64,000 nucleotides of DNA from Clostridia bacterium (GTDB taxonomy: Bacteria > Bacillota > Clostridia > Oscillospirales > CAG-272), in NCBI GenBank assembly GCA_017517745.1, contig JAFWYJ010000002.1:1-64000 (forward strand), given 5' to 3'. Under the pieces are notes generated by a model. It was given only the letters and a program-made list of their open reading frames with translations. It ran no database searches and was not told the origin of the DNA. Positions 15,994-23,152 of the stretch are shown here, piece by piece. Position numbers and translations under genes: made by a program. Within the stretch, counting starts at the first letter, position 1, and each line of letters begins with the position of its first letter.

Positions 15994-16800
15994 ATGATCA
16001 TCGATTTCCACACACACATTTTCCCCGAAAAAATCGCGACAAAAACCATTGCGCTGCTCTCTGAGAAGGGTGGGATCCCGCCTTTCTCAGACGGTACGGC
16101 AAACGGGCTGGTCGACAAAATGGAGCGAGCCGACGTGGACGTTTCGGTCACGTTGCCCGTTCTCACGAGTCCCGCGCAGTTTGAAAGCGTCAACCGATAT
16201 GCCGCAGAAATTAACCAAATCTTTGCCGATCGCAAAAGACGCTTGATCTCCTTCGCGGGCATCCATCCCGACTGCGACGCGCTCGACAAAAAAATGGAAT
16301 GGATCAAAACGAGCGGATTTTTGGGCGTGAAGCTTCACCCCGACTATCAAGGCACCATGATCGACGATGAAAAATACGTCCGCATCATGGAATGCGCCAA
16401 GGAATACGATCTGATCGCGGTCACACATGCAGGCGTGGACGGGGCTTATCCCGACACCGTGCACTGTCCGCCCGAGCGCGCGCTCCGACTGATCCGCAGA
16501 GTGCCTCATTCCAAGCTCGTGCTCGCACATTTGGGAGCAAACGAAATGCCCGAGGAAGTGCTCGACACCCTTTGCGGCGAGAACGTCTATTTTGACACGG
16601 CATACGTCCTCCGCTTTACGCCCGTCGAAACCTTCCGTCGCATTCTGGAGCGACACGGCGAGGACAGGATCCTCTTTGCCACCGACAGCCCTTGGAGCGA
16701 CGTGGCGGGCGACGTCGACATCATTCGATCGTTTGGACTGGATCAGACGACCGAGAAAAAAATCTTCTGCGAGAACGCGAAAGCGCTTCTCGGAATATAA
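15994..16800 (+). CDS. amidohydrolase (metal-dependent hydrolase/decarboxylase family)
   Basis: A 268-residue TIM-barrel amidohydrolase. Metal ligands are recognisable: the HxH of IDFHTHIFPEK at the N-terminus, VKLHPDYQG, VTHAG, LAHLGA and the late Asp in LFATDSPWSD. This layout belongs to the amidohydrolase-2/ACMSD-like group, which includes hydrolases and non-oxidative decarboxylases. I start it at the ATG preceded by GGGAGG; a TTG seven codons earlier overlaps the ACT stop and is less likely. Its place inside an aromatic amino acid operon suggests an aromatic or aryl-acyl substrate, but its role there is unexplained. Confidence 0.85.
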   Translation: MIIDFHTHIFPEKIATKTIALLSEKGGIPPFSDGTANGLVDKMERADVDVSVTLPVLTSPAQFESVNRYAAEINQIFADRKRRLISFAGIHPDCDALDKKMEWIKTSGFLGVKLHPDYQGTMIDDEKYVRIMECAKEYDLIAVTHAGVDGAYPDTVHCPPERALRLIRRVPHSKLVLAHLGANEMPEEVLDTLCGENVYFDTAYVLRFTPVETFRRILERHGEDRILFATDSPWSDVAGDVDIIRSFGLDQTTEKKIFCENAKALLGI

Positions 16801-16809
16801 GGTGATATC

Positions 16810-18006
16810 ATGGGATACAATCAGAACATGTTCGGGCTTGGCAGCAAACGCTCGATCATCAGAGAAATTTTTGAATACAGCAAATCCCGCGCCGCTGAGA
16901 TCGGTGCGGAAAACGTCTATGACTTCAGCCTCGGAAACCCGAGCGTTCCCGCTCCCGCCGAGGTCAACGAGGCAATCCGCGAGCTGTTGGACACCCAAAG
17001 CTCGGTCACGCTCCACGGATATACCTCCGCGCAGGGCGACGCCGGCGTGCGCCAAGCGATCGCAGATCGCATTCAGGCAAGGTTCGGCGTGGATATTTCG
17101 CCCAACCTGATCTATATGACCTGCGGCGCGGCGGCATCTCTTTCGATCTGTCTCAAGGCAGTCATCGAGGAGGGCGCGGGGGACGAGTGCATTGTGTTTG
17201 CTCCCTTCTTTACCGAATACCGCGTCTTCATTCAAAACGCGGGCGGCACACCCGTCGTCTCCAAGCCGCTTCCCAAGACCTTTCAGATCGACGTTGCGGA
17301 TTTTGAGAGCCGCATCAACGAGCACACCAAGGCTGTGATCGTCAACTCTCCCAACAATCCCAGCGGCGTGGTCTACTCCGAGGAGACCGTCAAGGCTCTG
17401 TGCGAGGTGCTGAAAAGAAAGTCGGCGGAATACGGCAGAGTGATCTATCTCATCGCCGACGAGCCCTACCGTGAGCTGGTCTATTCGGGCATCGAGGTTC
17501 CCTATTTGATGAACTACTACGACAACACGCTCGTCTGCTACTCCTACTCCAAGTCGCTCTCTCTCCCCGGCGAACGCATCGGATATATCGCCGTTTCCCC
17601 CAAGATGGAGGAATGCACGAATATTTATCTCACCGTTTGCGGCGCGGGCAGATCGCTCGGCTACGTTTGCGCGCCCAGCCTGTTCCAGCAGGTGATCGCG
17701 CGTTGCATTGACGCCAAGGTCAACGTCGAGGCATATCGCGAGAACCGCGACCTGCTTTACGACAACCTCACCGCTTACGGCTATGAATGTGTCAAGCCGG
17801 ACGGCGCGTTCTATCTCTTCGTCAAGGCACTGGAGGACGACGCCTACAAGTTCTTTGAGAAGGCAAAGGCACACGAGATCCTCGTGGTTCCCTGCGACGA
17901 CTTCGGCGTCGAGGGCTACGTCCGAATCGCTTACTGCACCGACAAGGCGCGTATCCTCGGCTCGCTTCCCGCGTTTGAAGCGCTGGCGAAGGAATACGGA
18001 ATTTGA
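16810..18006 (+). CDS. aminotransferase, class I/II (aromatic/aspartate type)
   Basis: A 398-residue PLP-dependent enzyme of fold type I, full length. The Schiff-base lysine is in YSYSKSLSLPGERIGYI near residue 250; NSPNNPSGVVYSEE, ADEPYRELVY and the C-terminal Arg in GYVRIAYC are also present. It would remove the amino group of Phe, Tyr or Trp to give the aryl-pyruvates used by IorAB, so it closes the logic of the operon. Family assignment alone does not separate aromatic from aspartate or alanine specificity. A strong hairpin terminator follows. Confidence 0.9.
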   Translation: MGYNQNMFGLGSKRSIIREIFEYSKSRAAEIGAENVYDFSLGNPSVPAPAEVNEAIRELLDTQSSVTLHGYTSAQGDAGVRQAIADRIQARFGVDISPNLIYMTCGAAASLSICLKAVIEEGAGDECIVFAPFFTEYRVFIQNAGGTPVVSKPLPKTFQIDVADFESRINEHTKAVIVNSPNNPSGVVYSEETVKALCEVLKRKSAEYGRVIYLIADEPYRELVYSGIEVPYLMNYYDNTLVCYSYSKSLSLPGERIGYIAVSPKMEECTNIYLTVCGAGRSLGYVCAPSLFQQVIARCIDAKVNVEAYRENRDLLYDNLTAYGYECVKPDGAFYLFVKALEDDAYKFFEKAKAHEILVVPCDDFGVEGYVRIAYCTDKARILGSLPAFEALAKEYGI

Positions 18007-18013
18007 TAGAAAA

Positions 18014-18051
18014 ACGGATATCCCTACGATTTAGGGATATCCGTTGTTTTT
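18014..18051 (+). terminator. intrinsic terminator of the aryl-acetate operon
   Basis: Perfect 13-bp stem (18014-18026 with 18032-18044), five-base loop, then a T-rich tail. It coincides with the composition border between GC-moderate and AT-rich sequence. Confidence 0.88.
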
Positions 18052-19075
18052 ATTTTTTTAGAATGTCTTTAATTTCATTCCTCTCCAACATGGTTTCCCA
18101 TACTCGAAACACCACGTCTCCATTTGAAGTAACAAGCGTTATAATCGTCCTATTCGAACGATATTCAAGCTTAGTTATAACAGATTCTCCATACTGTGTA
18201 TGCAAAATTTTCATTCCGACTTGGGGCCATATGGGGCAACTATATATAAAATGAGTTTGAAAAGTTTGTGCACCCCTTTCTTCCTCTTTTAATTTTTCGC
18301 ACTTTTTATCAAACGCCTTTCTCTTTTTCACCAACCATTCCCGATATCTTTTATAAAAGCCATCCAAGGTAAGTTCATCTTCCTCAAAGGTCAATTCACT
18401 CAAAGATCCGTTTTCTGAATATATTTCCGGATAATTAGGCGAAGAATGAAGTTCATTACGAAATTCATATTGATTCGGGTCGATGGTGTATTGCATTATT
18501 TTTGTTCCTGCTTCATCTATAATCAAGACATCCCTATGCTTGGTTTCATTGAGAGATCGACGTTTAATATGGTATGTATGCTCTTCCTTTATTGCTGAAT
18601 GTGAATTGCTAACCACGATCCACCTAACATCTATTCCCGCCTCTGCATACCGCTTTGACAAATGCTCAAGTTTGCATGCATCCGTACTATGCGTACCAAG
18701 TTCAATCGCAACCTTCTTTTCATTCGACAACGTCAATAATAAATGCGTATAATGATGCGGTATGCATTTAACCTCAGGCTGAACATCAAAGCCTCTTGCC
18801 TTAAAACTCTCATATAGCATATTTTTCACCTTGCGTATCACAGGCCTTATCTCTTTATCGTATCGATCATAATCGCAAGCACAATTATTGCGATGCGCGA
18901 AATAAGCCCCCTTTTTTTCACCGTGACAATAGCGCAAAATGGGACTCGGACACTCATCGTCAGGACAAAGCAGTTCGGTTTGTGCGCTTGCTATACGAAT
19001 AGACTTTTCCAACTCACTCGATTTTGCTATTTCGGTGGCAGTATAAAGCTTGCCATTCCATATTGCTTTTTCCAT
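18050..19075 (-). CDS. CoiA-like protein (putative competence-type nuclease fold)
   Basis: A 341-residue soluble protein, AT-rich and unlike its neighbours in codon use. The first 110 residues have a zinc-knuckle-like pattern (ELLCPDDECPSPILRYCHG, then YFAHRNNCACDYD), the arrangement seen at the front of CoiA-family proteins. Residues 120-175 (VAIELGTHSTDA, then RYAEAGIDVRWIVV) resemble the PD-(D/E)xK-type nuclease core of CoiA (an acidic strand and a YxxxGIxxxWI pattern). The C-terminal third is charged and coiled, ending in a small beta domain. CoiA is a competence factor acting on incoming DNA; here, next to an XRE regulator and an RNase III, a defence or mobile-element role is as likely. 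Assignment is by motif memory only. Confidence 0.6.
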   Translation of the reverse strand: MEKAIWNGKLYTATEIAKSSELEKSIRIASAQTELLCPDDECPSPILRYCHGEKKGAYFAHRNNCACDYDRYDKEIRPVIRKVKNMLYESFKARGFDVQPEVKCIPHHYTHLLLTLSNEKKVAIELGTHSTDACKLEHLSKRYAEAGIDVRWIVVSNSHSAIKEEHTYHIKRRSLNETKHRDVLIIDEAGTKIMQYTIDPNQYEFRNELHSSPNYPEIYSENGSLSELTFEEDELTLDGFYKRYREWLVKKRKAFDKKCEKLKEEERGAQTFQTHFIYSCPIWPQVGMKILHTQYGESVITKLEYRSNRTIITLVTSNGDVVFRVWETMLERNEIKDILKK

Positions 19076-19088
19076 TTAACCGCTCTCC

Positions 19089-19280
19089 TTAATCGTTACA
19101 AACGATATAATCAATCGTTTCTCCGAAATATTTTGACAATCGTTTGAGCGTTTCAATGTCCGGCGCTCTGTCGCCTCTTTCATAGCGCGAATAGTTGTTC
19201 ACAGAGCATACAATGGCATCGGCAACGGCTTTCTGAGTAACACCTTTTTTCTTGCGCAATTCACTCAGCCGCATTTTCAT
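19089..19280 (-). CDS. small XRE-family DNA-binding regulator
   Basis: A 63-residue protein that is a lone XRE/Cro-type helix-turn-helix (MRLSELRKKKGVTQKAVADA, then YSRYERGDRAPDIETL). Its start overlaps the end of the RNase III gene by 20 bases, and the CoiA-like gene follows after 13 bases, so the three are one transcript. The GTG/ATG/ATG cluster makes the exact start uncertain. Such small XRE proteins usually repress their own operon in phages, islands and defence cassettes. Confidence 0.8.
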   Translation of the reverse strand: MKMRLSELRKKKGVTQKAVADAIVCSVNNYSRYERGDRAPDIETLKRLSKYFGETIDYIVCND

Positions 19281-20301
19281 CACTCTCCTCTCCCAAATAA
19301 AGCCACGCCATTTGATATGCCGCTCTTTTCTTGGCTTGCTTTTTGGAGCTATTGCTCACAACAAAGCCTTGCCCCAAGCTTGCCACATGACAACAACACT
19401 CCCAAACAGGATTGCCGTTCTCGTCGTGTGCTTCCGAAAAATCATATTGCGGTTCACTGATATATTTCTTTTGGTACAATTCCTGAAGCTGATTGATCGC
19501 TCTATCAAAATCTGGCTCTCCAATTTCGTCTTTCAAGGAAATCAGCAGATGATTGCGCTCCAGATGGAAATACGCCTTTCTCGCTGCATTTATCTTTGCT
19601 TGGCTTTTATTCTGCCCCAATGCCTTGAAAATGTTGGCAGGTGGAATCAACAAATCACACTGCTGACTTCCTTCGTCTCCTTCTGAAAAAAGATGAAAAT
19701 CTTTTACACATGAAAAAAAGCTATAGGCGGGAAGCTGTCCGTATTTTTTCTGACACCACTGCTGAACGATCGCAACATAATCTTTTTCATCATCAAAGCC
19801 ATTCTCAAAATAGAACCCCGGTGACAGCATGCGATCAACCAACCTCACAAGCGTTTCCACATCCCACGCGGAATCAATGGCAACCGCGCCGAGAATCGAC
19901 TCAAACAGATCCTCCTGCACCGATTCCTGTTGCCGAATTTTTTTCAGCTCGTCTCCAACGCTCGCGATCAAATGCTCCTGCAAACCAAGCTCTCGAATCT
20001 TACTTGCAAGCATCTCACTGCAGACCAGCTTTTTCTTGATCTCGGTGAGTCTGCCTTCATCCTTTGGGGATACAAAAAAGCCGCCCTTGATGCTTCCGTA
20101 GTATTCGCTCATCTTTTTCACGATGATAAAATCCAACACCTTATCGCCCAAGAACTCAAGCACCTCGTTGTCTTTCGCGCTTTTGTCCTCTTCTGCATAG
20201 GATTTTCTGGTAAATGCTTGATAGAGCAATTTGGGATTTTTGAACACATATCCTATTTTCGATTGAATGTGTTCCGCTTGCATCATAAAAAATTGTTCCA
20301 T
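19261..20301 (-). CDS. RNase III family endoribonuclease with two dsRNA-binding-like regions
   Basis: A 346-residue protein. Residues 8-160 are an RNase III domain with the signature NEVLEFLGDKVLD and all four catalytic acids in register (E49 and D53; D131 and E134 in EDLFESILGA). Two C-terminal regions follow: a divergent dsRBD-like stretch at about 174-252 (ending NKSQAKINAARKAYFHL) and a clear dsRBD at about 275-337 (SEPQYDFSEAHDENGNPVWE, then SSKKQAKKRAAYQMA). Housekeeping bacterial RNase III has about 230 residues and one dsRBD, so this is an accessory, enlarged form. It starts at the ATG preceded by AAGGAGG. AT-rich composition, the XRE and CoiA-like genes behind it and the tRNA fragment in front suggest acquisition. 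Substrate unknown. Confidence 0.85.
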   Translation of the reverse strand: MEQFFMMQAEHIQSKIGYVFKNPKLLYQAFTRKSYAEEDKSAKDNEVLEFLGDKVLDFIIVKKMSEYYGSIKGGFFVSPKDEGRLTEIKKKLVCSEMLASKIRELGLQEHLIASVGDELKKIRQQESVQEDLFESILGAVAIDSAWDVETLVRLVDRMLSPGFYFENGFDDEKDYVAIVQQWCQKKYGQLPAYSFFSCVKDFHLFSEGDEGSQQCDLLIPPANIFKALGQNKSQAKINAARKAYFHLERNHLLISLKDEIGEPDFDRAINQLQELYQKKYISEPQYDFSEAHDENGNPVWECCCHVASLGQGFVVSNSSKKQAKKRAAYQMAWLYLGEESDENAAE

Positions 20302-20357
20302 AAAAATAATACCTCCTTGTAGGAACTTCAATTTTTCCACAAGAAGGCATAAGTATA

Positions 20358-20403
20358 GCCCGACAAAGCCCACGGGTTCGAATCCCGTGCGCCTCTATCG
20401 GGC
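20358..20403 (+). other. tRNA 3'-end fragment (T arm and acceptor strand) in an inverted repeat
   Basis: 20371-20389 is a perfect T arm (ACGGG stem, TTCGAAT loop, CCCGT stem), followed by GCGCCTC as a 3' acceptor strand. No D arm, anticodon arm or matching 5' acceptor strand lies upstream, so this is not a whole tRNA. GCCCGA (20358-20363) and TCGGGC (20398-20403) flank it as a 6-bp inverted repeat. The usual source of such pieces is integration of a mobile element into a tRNA gene, leaving a copy of the 3' end as an att site. It sits at the promoter side of the RNase III cassette. Confidence 0.5.
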
Positions 20404-20636
20404 ACTGAAAAATAAAACATATTACATAAAAAATTTATATTTGAAAGTGACCACTTGCATAGTCAGGATCAAATAGCTCTGTTTTATGTCAAATCTTTTA
20501 AAATTCAATACCACACCCTCTTGGGGTGATTTTATTATATCATAAAAAACCTGTTTGTCAATAGTTTTAAAAAATTTTCTATACCCGTTTTGGACAATTC
20601 CCATTTTTTCTCCGCTCTCAAATCTTTTCAAATCTC
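20404..20636. other. AT-rich intergenic region with 5'-leader hairpin of the RNase III cassette
   Basis: This stretch has no convincing gene; one 69-codon minus-strand frame crosses it but overlays a promoter and lacks a ribosome site. It holds the minus-strand promoter described separately and, at the predicted start of that transcript, a short hairpin (20514-20518 with 20524-20528). The implied untranslated leader of the RNase III gene is therefore about 225 bases long and includes the tRNA-like T arm. Confidence 0.5.
20534..20561 (-). promoter_or_regulatory. promoter of the RNase III-XRE-CoiA-like cassette
   Basis: Minus strand TTGACA (20556-20561), 16-base spacer, TATAAT (20534-20539). 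A weaker TATACT nearer the gene, around 20350, could be a second start. Confidence 0.7.
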
Positions 20637-20665
20637 TTGCATTTTGAAATTGAGTATGTTATAAT
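20637..20665 (+). promoter_or_regulatory. promoter of the flavodiiron protein gene
   Basis: TTGCAT (20637-20642), 17-base spacer, TATAAT (20660-20665), about 40 bases before the ATG; divergent from the RNase III promoter. Confidence 0.7.
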
Positions 20666-20704
20666 ATACTCAATCTATTCTTGCCCTTCGGAGGATTGAA
20701 ACAT

Positions 20705-21862
20705 ATGATCATTAGCGACAATATCAAATATATCGGCGTAAATGACCGCGAGATCGACCTGTTTGAGGGACAGTATATCGTTCCCAACGGCATGGCATAC
20801 AACTCCTATGCCATCCTCGACGAAAAGATCGCGATCATGGACACCGTGGACGTCCATTTCACCGACGCCTGGCTGGACAACCTCGCCCAAGCGCTTGACG
20901 GCAGATCGCCGGACTATCTGGTCGTGCATCACATGGAGCCCGATCACTCGGCAAGCATCGCTCGCTTTGCGAACGCTTATCCCGCGGCAAAGATCGTGGC
21001 TTCTTCCAAAGCGTTCGTCATGATGAAGAACTTTTACGGCACCGATTTCGCGGACAGGCAGCTCGTGGTGGGCGAAGGAGACACCCTCGCGCTCGGCAAC
21101 CACACGCTGACCTTTGTCACCGCCCCTATGGTGCATTGGCCCGAGGTCATCGTCTCCTATGAAAGCACGGAAAAGGTGCTCTTTTCCGCCGACGCGTTTG
21201 GCAAATTCGGCACGTGGGACGCCGACGAGGACTGGGCTTGCGAAGCAAGACGTTATTATATCGGCATCGTCGGAAAATACGGCGCGCAGGTACAGGCTCT
21301 GCTCAAAAAGGCTGCCGCGCTGGATATTCAAACCATCTGTCCCTTGCACGGCCCCGTGCTGACCGAAAACCTCGGTTATTATATCGGACTTTACAACACG
21401 TGGTCCTCTTATGGAACCGAGAGTGATGGCGTGGTGATCGCATACACCTCAATCTACGGCAACACCAAAAAGGCAGTGGAAAGGCTCGCAGAGCTGCTCC
21501 GCGCGGGAGGCTGCCCCAAGGTCACCGTCAACGATCTGGCGAGATGCGACATGGCAGAGGCAGTCGAGGACGCCTTCCGCTACGGCAAGATCGTGCTTGC
21601 AACCACGACCTACAACGCCGATATCTTCCCCTTCATGCGGGAGTTTATCCACCATCTGACCGAGCGCAACTTCCAGAACAAGACCGTTGGCTTGATCGAA
21701 AACGGCAGCTGGGCTCCCATGGCGGCAAAGGTGATGCGCACGATGCTCGAAAAATCCAAGAATCTCGTCTTCACAGACACCACGGTGAAGATCACGTCGG
21801 CACTCAACGCCGAAAGCGAGGCACAGCTCGAATCCCTTGCAAAAGAGCTTTGCCAAGCATAA
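20705..21862 (+). CDS. fprA: A-type flavodiiron protein (oxygen/nitric oxide reductase)
   Basis: A 385-residue enzyme with two domains. Residues 1-245 are a metallo-beta-lactamase fold whose di-iron ligands are visible (HHMEPDHS, MVHWPE, SADAFGKFG, CPLHGPVL). Residues 250-385 are a flavodoxin domain (IAYTSIYGNTKKAVERLAEL; ENGSWAP) for FMN. Flavodiiron proteins reduce O2 to water or NO to N2O in the anaerobic cytoplasm, taking electrons from rubredoxin, which is encoded next. Start set at the ATG behind GGAGG; an upstream TTG frame extension is ignored. Confidence 0.93.
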   Translation: MIISDNIKYIGVNDREIDLFEGQYIVPNGMAYNSYAILDEKIAIMDTVDVHFTDAWLDNLAQALDGRSPDYLVVHHMEPDHSASIARFANAYPAAKIVASSKAFVMMKNFYGTDFADRQLVVGEGDTLALGNHTLTFVTAPMVHWPEVIVSYESTEKVLFSADAFGKFGTWDADEDWACEARRYYIGIVGKYGAQVQALLKKAAALDIQTICPLHGPVLTENLGYYIGLYNTWSSYGTESDGVVIAYTSIYGNTKKAVERLAELLRAGGCPKVTVNDLARCDMAEAVEDAFRYGKIVLATTTYNADIFPFMREFIHHLTERNFQNKTVGLIENGSWAPMAAKVMRTMLEKSKNLVFTDTTVKITSALNAESEAQLESLAKELCQA

Positions 21863-21913
21863 CTTTATTTGAAAAAAATCATACTATAATTATATTACAA
21901 GGAGGATACACTC

Positions 21914-22075
21914 ATGAAAAAGTACGTTTGTGACGTCTGCGGTTGGATCTACGATGAAGCTGAGGGCGCGCCCGATATGGGAATTGCTCCCGGCACCAAG
22001 TTTGAGGATCTGCCCGAGGATTTCGCCTGCCCCCTGTGCGGTGTCGGCAAGGACAGCTTCAGCGAAGAGGCTTGA
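21914..22075 (+). CDS. rubredoxin
   Basis: A 53-residue classical rubredoxin. The four iron-binding cysteines are in two knuckles: [11 protein letters not shown] near the N-terminus and [13 protein letters not shown] near the C-terminus, with the usual aromatic core (Y, W, F). It carries single electrons, most likely to the flavodiiron protein encoded 51 bases upstream. A perfect AAGGAGGA site precedes the ATG and a strong hairpin terminator follows. Confidence 0.95.
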   Translation: MKKYVCDVCGWIYDEAEGAPDMGIAPGTKFEDLPEDFACPLCGVGKDSFSEEA

Positions 22076-22079
22076 AAAG

Positions 22080-22118
22080 AAAAACGCCGTTCTTCCACAA
22101 GGAAGAACGGCGTTTTTT
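22080..22118 (+). terminator. intrinsic terminator of the fprA-rubredoxin operon
   Basis: Perfect 16-17-bp stem (22081-22096 with 22101-22116), four-base loop and six T residues; also T-rich in the other direction, so it can stop the convergent gene at 22129. Confidence 0.92.
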
Positions 22119-22128
22119 ATGTTGTGAT

Positions 22129-23088
22129 TTATTTGAGCGGATAGGAGGTGAGTCGGTTGGCGAAGAAGAACTTTCCGACCACGTATTTGTCGCAAGCCGA
22201 CTCAAAGCTGATCACCACGCGGTCACCGACGATCGCAAGCCCCTCGCTGAAGGCGGGCATGTCGACGGTCTTGACGTGGGTCGCGGAGTCGAGATAATAC
22301 AGCGGGACGCTCTTGCCCGAAACGTCGATCATCTCACCCTTGGAAGTCATGCCGCTGTAAAAATCGAGCTTGGAGGAAGTGAGACCCCACGAAGAGGACA
22401 ACATCACGGTGCCGTCCTTGATGGCAAAGCCCTGCACCTGATCGCGGATCGAGATCGAATAAACCGGATAGATATCGGTGATCGCACCGTTCTCCGCAAG
22501 CGGATAGCAGGAAACCAACGCCTTGTGCTCGTCTCCTGCGGGCGTCGTCAGGTGATGAGAGGCATCGGTCTCGTACACCACGGGGCGGTAAAACTCACCC
22601 ACGTAAATATAATTCTTGTCAGCAAAGCAGAACGACGCCTGGGTGTCCACCGCAAACGTACCGATGCTCGCCACGCGATCCCCGTCCTTTGCCGCATTCA
22701 GGTCGGCATACCGGAAGATGATCAACTTCGATTCGCTGGCAACGTAAACGTAGTCTCCCGCACGCGAAACACCGCCGCCGTGACCTTCCCACACGTTTCC
22801 TTTTTCGTCCACGGGAATGATCTCTCGGCTCTCGGAACCCTTTGCAAGATAGATCACAAGCTGATCCCCACGGTAGCCCGAGTGGATGTAGCCGTTCTCT
22901 CCGTCATAGGAAAGTCCCTGGGGAACGAATCCCTCGTTCAGCCCCGGAATCTTTTCCTCAAATTTTCGGTGTTCCAGATAATCGTCATACACCACGCATT
23001 TCGCCACCTGCAAGCCCGTCCAAACCACAACGAACAGCAGAAGCAATGCACAGACGGCATTTAAAATGCCAAGCAGCAATCTTTTCAT
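22129..23088 (-). CDS. membrane-anchored, propeller-like extracytoplasmic protein
   Basis: A 319-residue protein with one N-terminal hydrophobic helix (residues 4-28), acting as signal anchor. The rest has repeated strand patterns typical of a beta-propeller (FVPQGLSYDGENGYIHSGY; GNVWEGHGGGVSRAGDYVYV; VQGFAIKDGTVMLSSSWG; FSEGLAIVGDRVVISFES). The repeating 'is it visible/known, then value' strands resemble YncE/teneurin-like propellers, but no catalytic motif is evident. Probably a surface binding or lyase-like protein; function unknown. Confidence 0.7.
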   Translation of the reverse strand: MKRLLLGILNAVCALLLLFVVVWTGLQVAKCVVYDDYLEHRKFEEKIPGLNEGFVPQGLSYDGENGYIHSGYRGDQLVIYLAKGSESREIIPVDEKGNVWEGHGGGVSRAGDYVYVASESKLIIFRYADLNAAKDGDRVASIGTFAVDTQASFCFADKNYIYVGEFYRPVVYETDASHHLTTPAGDEHKALVSCYPLAENGAITDIYPVYSISIRDQVQGFAIKDGTVMLSSSWGLTSSKLDFYSGMTSKGEMIDVSGKSVPLYYLDSATHVKTVDMPAFSEGLAIVGDRVVISFESACDKYVVGKFFFANRLTSYPLK

Positions 23089-23111
23089 CTTTTTTTCCCT
23101 TCTTTATTCCT

Positions 23112-23141
23112 CTAAAATAGGGGCATCATCGGATGCCCCTT
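23112..23141 (-). terminator. intrinsic terminator of the phosphoribosyltransferase gene
   Basis: Perfect 8-bp GC-rich stem (23120-23127 with 23132-23139), four-base loop, followed on the minus strand by TATTTTA. Confidence 0.65.
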
Positions 23142-23152
23142 ATCAACCGTTT

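Noticed and set aside
16087..17874. About 595-codon open frame antisense to the amidohydrolase and aminotransferase
   Set aside because: Both plus-strand genes have clear catalytic motifs; the antisense frame lacks a ribosome site and any motif.
20358..20403. Complete tRNA gene
   Set aside because: Only T arm and 3' acceptor are present; there is no anticodon arm or 5' acceptor within 100 bases upstream.
20440..20540. Possible CRISPR repeat or tracrRNA-like stretch in the AT-rich gap
   Set aside because: Only one copy, no spacers and no cas gene; the sequence is better explained as promoter and leader.
20422..20631. 69-codon minus-strand frame in the AT-rich gap upstream of the RNase III cassette
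   Set aside because: It overlays the -35/-10 of that cassette and a leader hairpin, and has no ribosome site.
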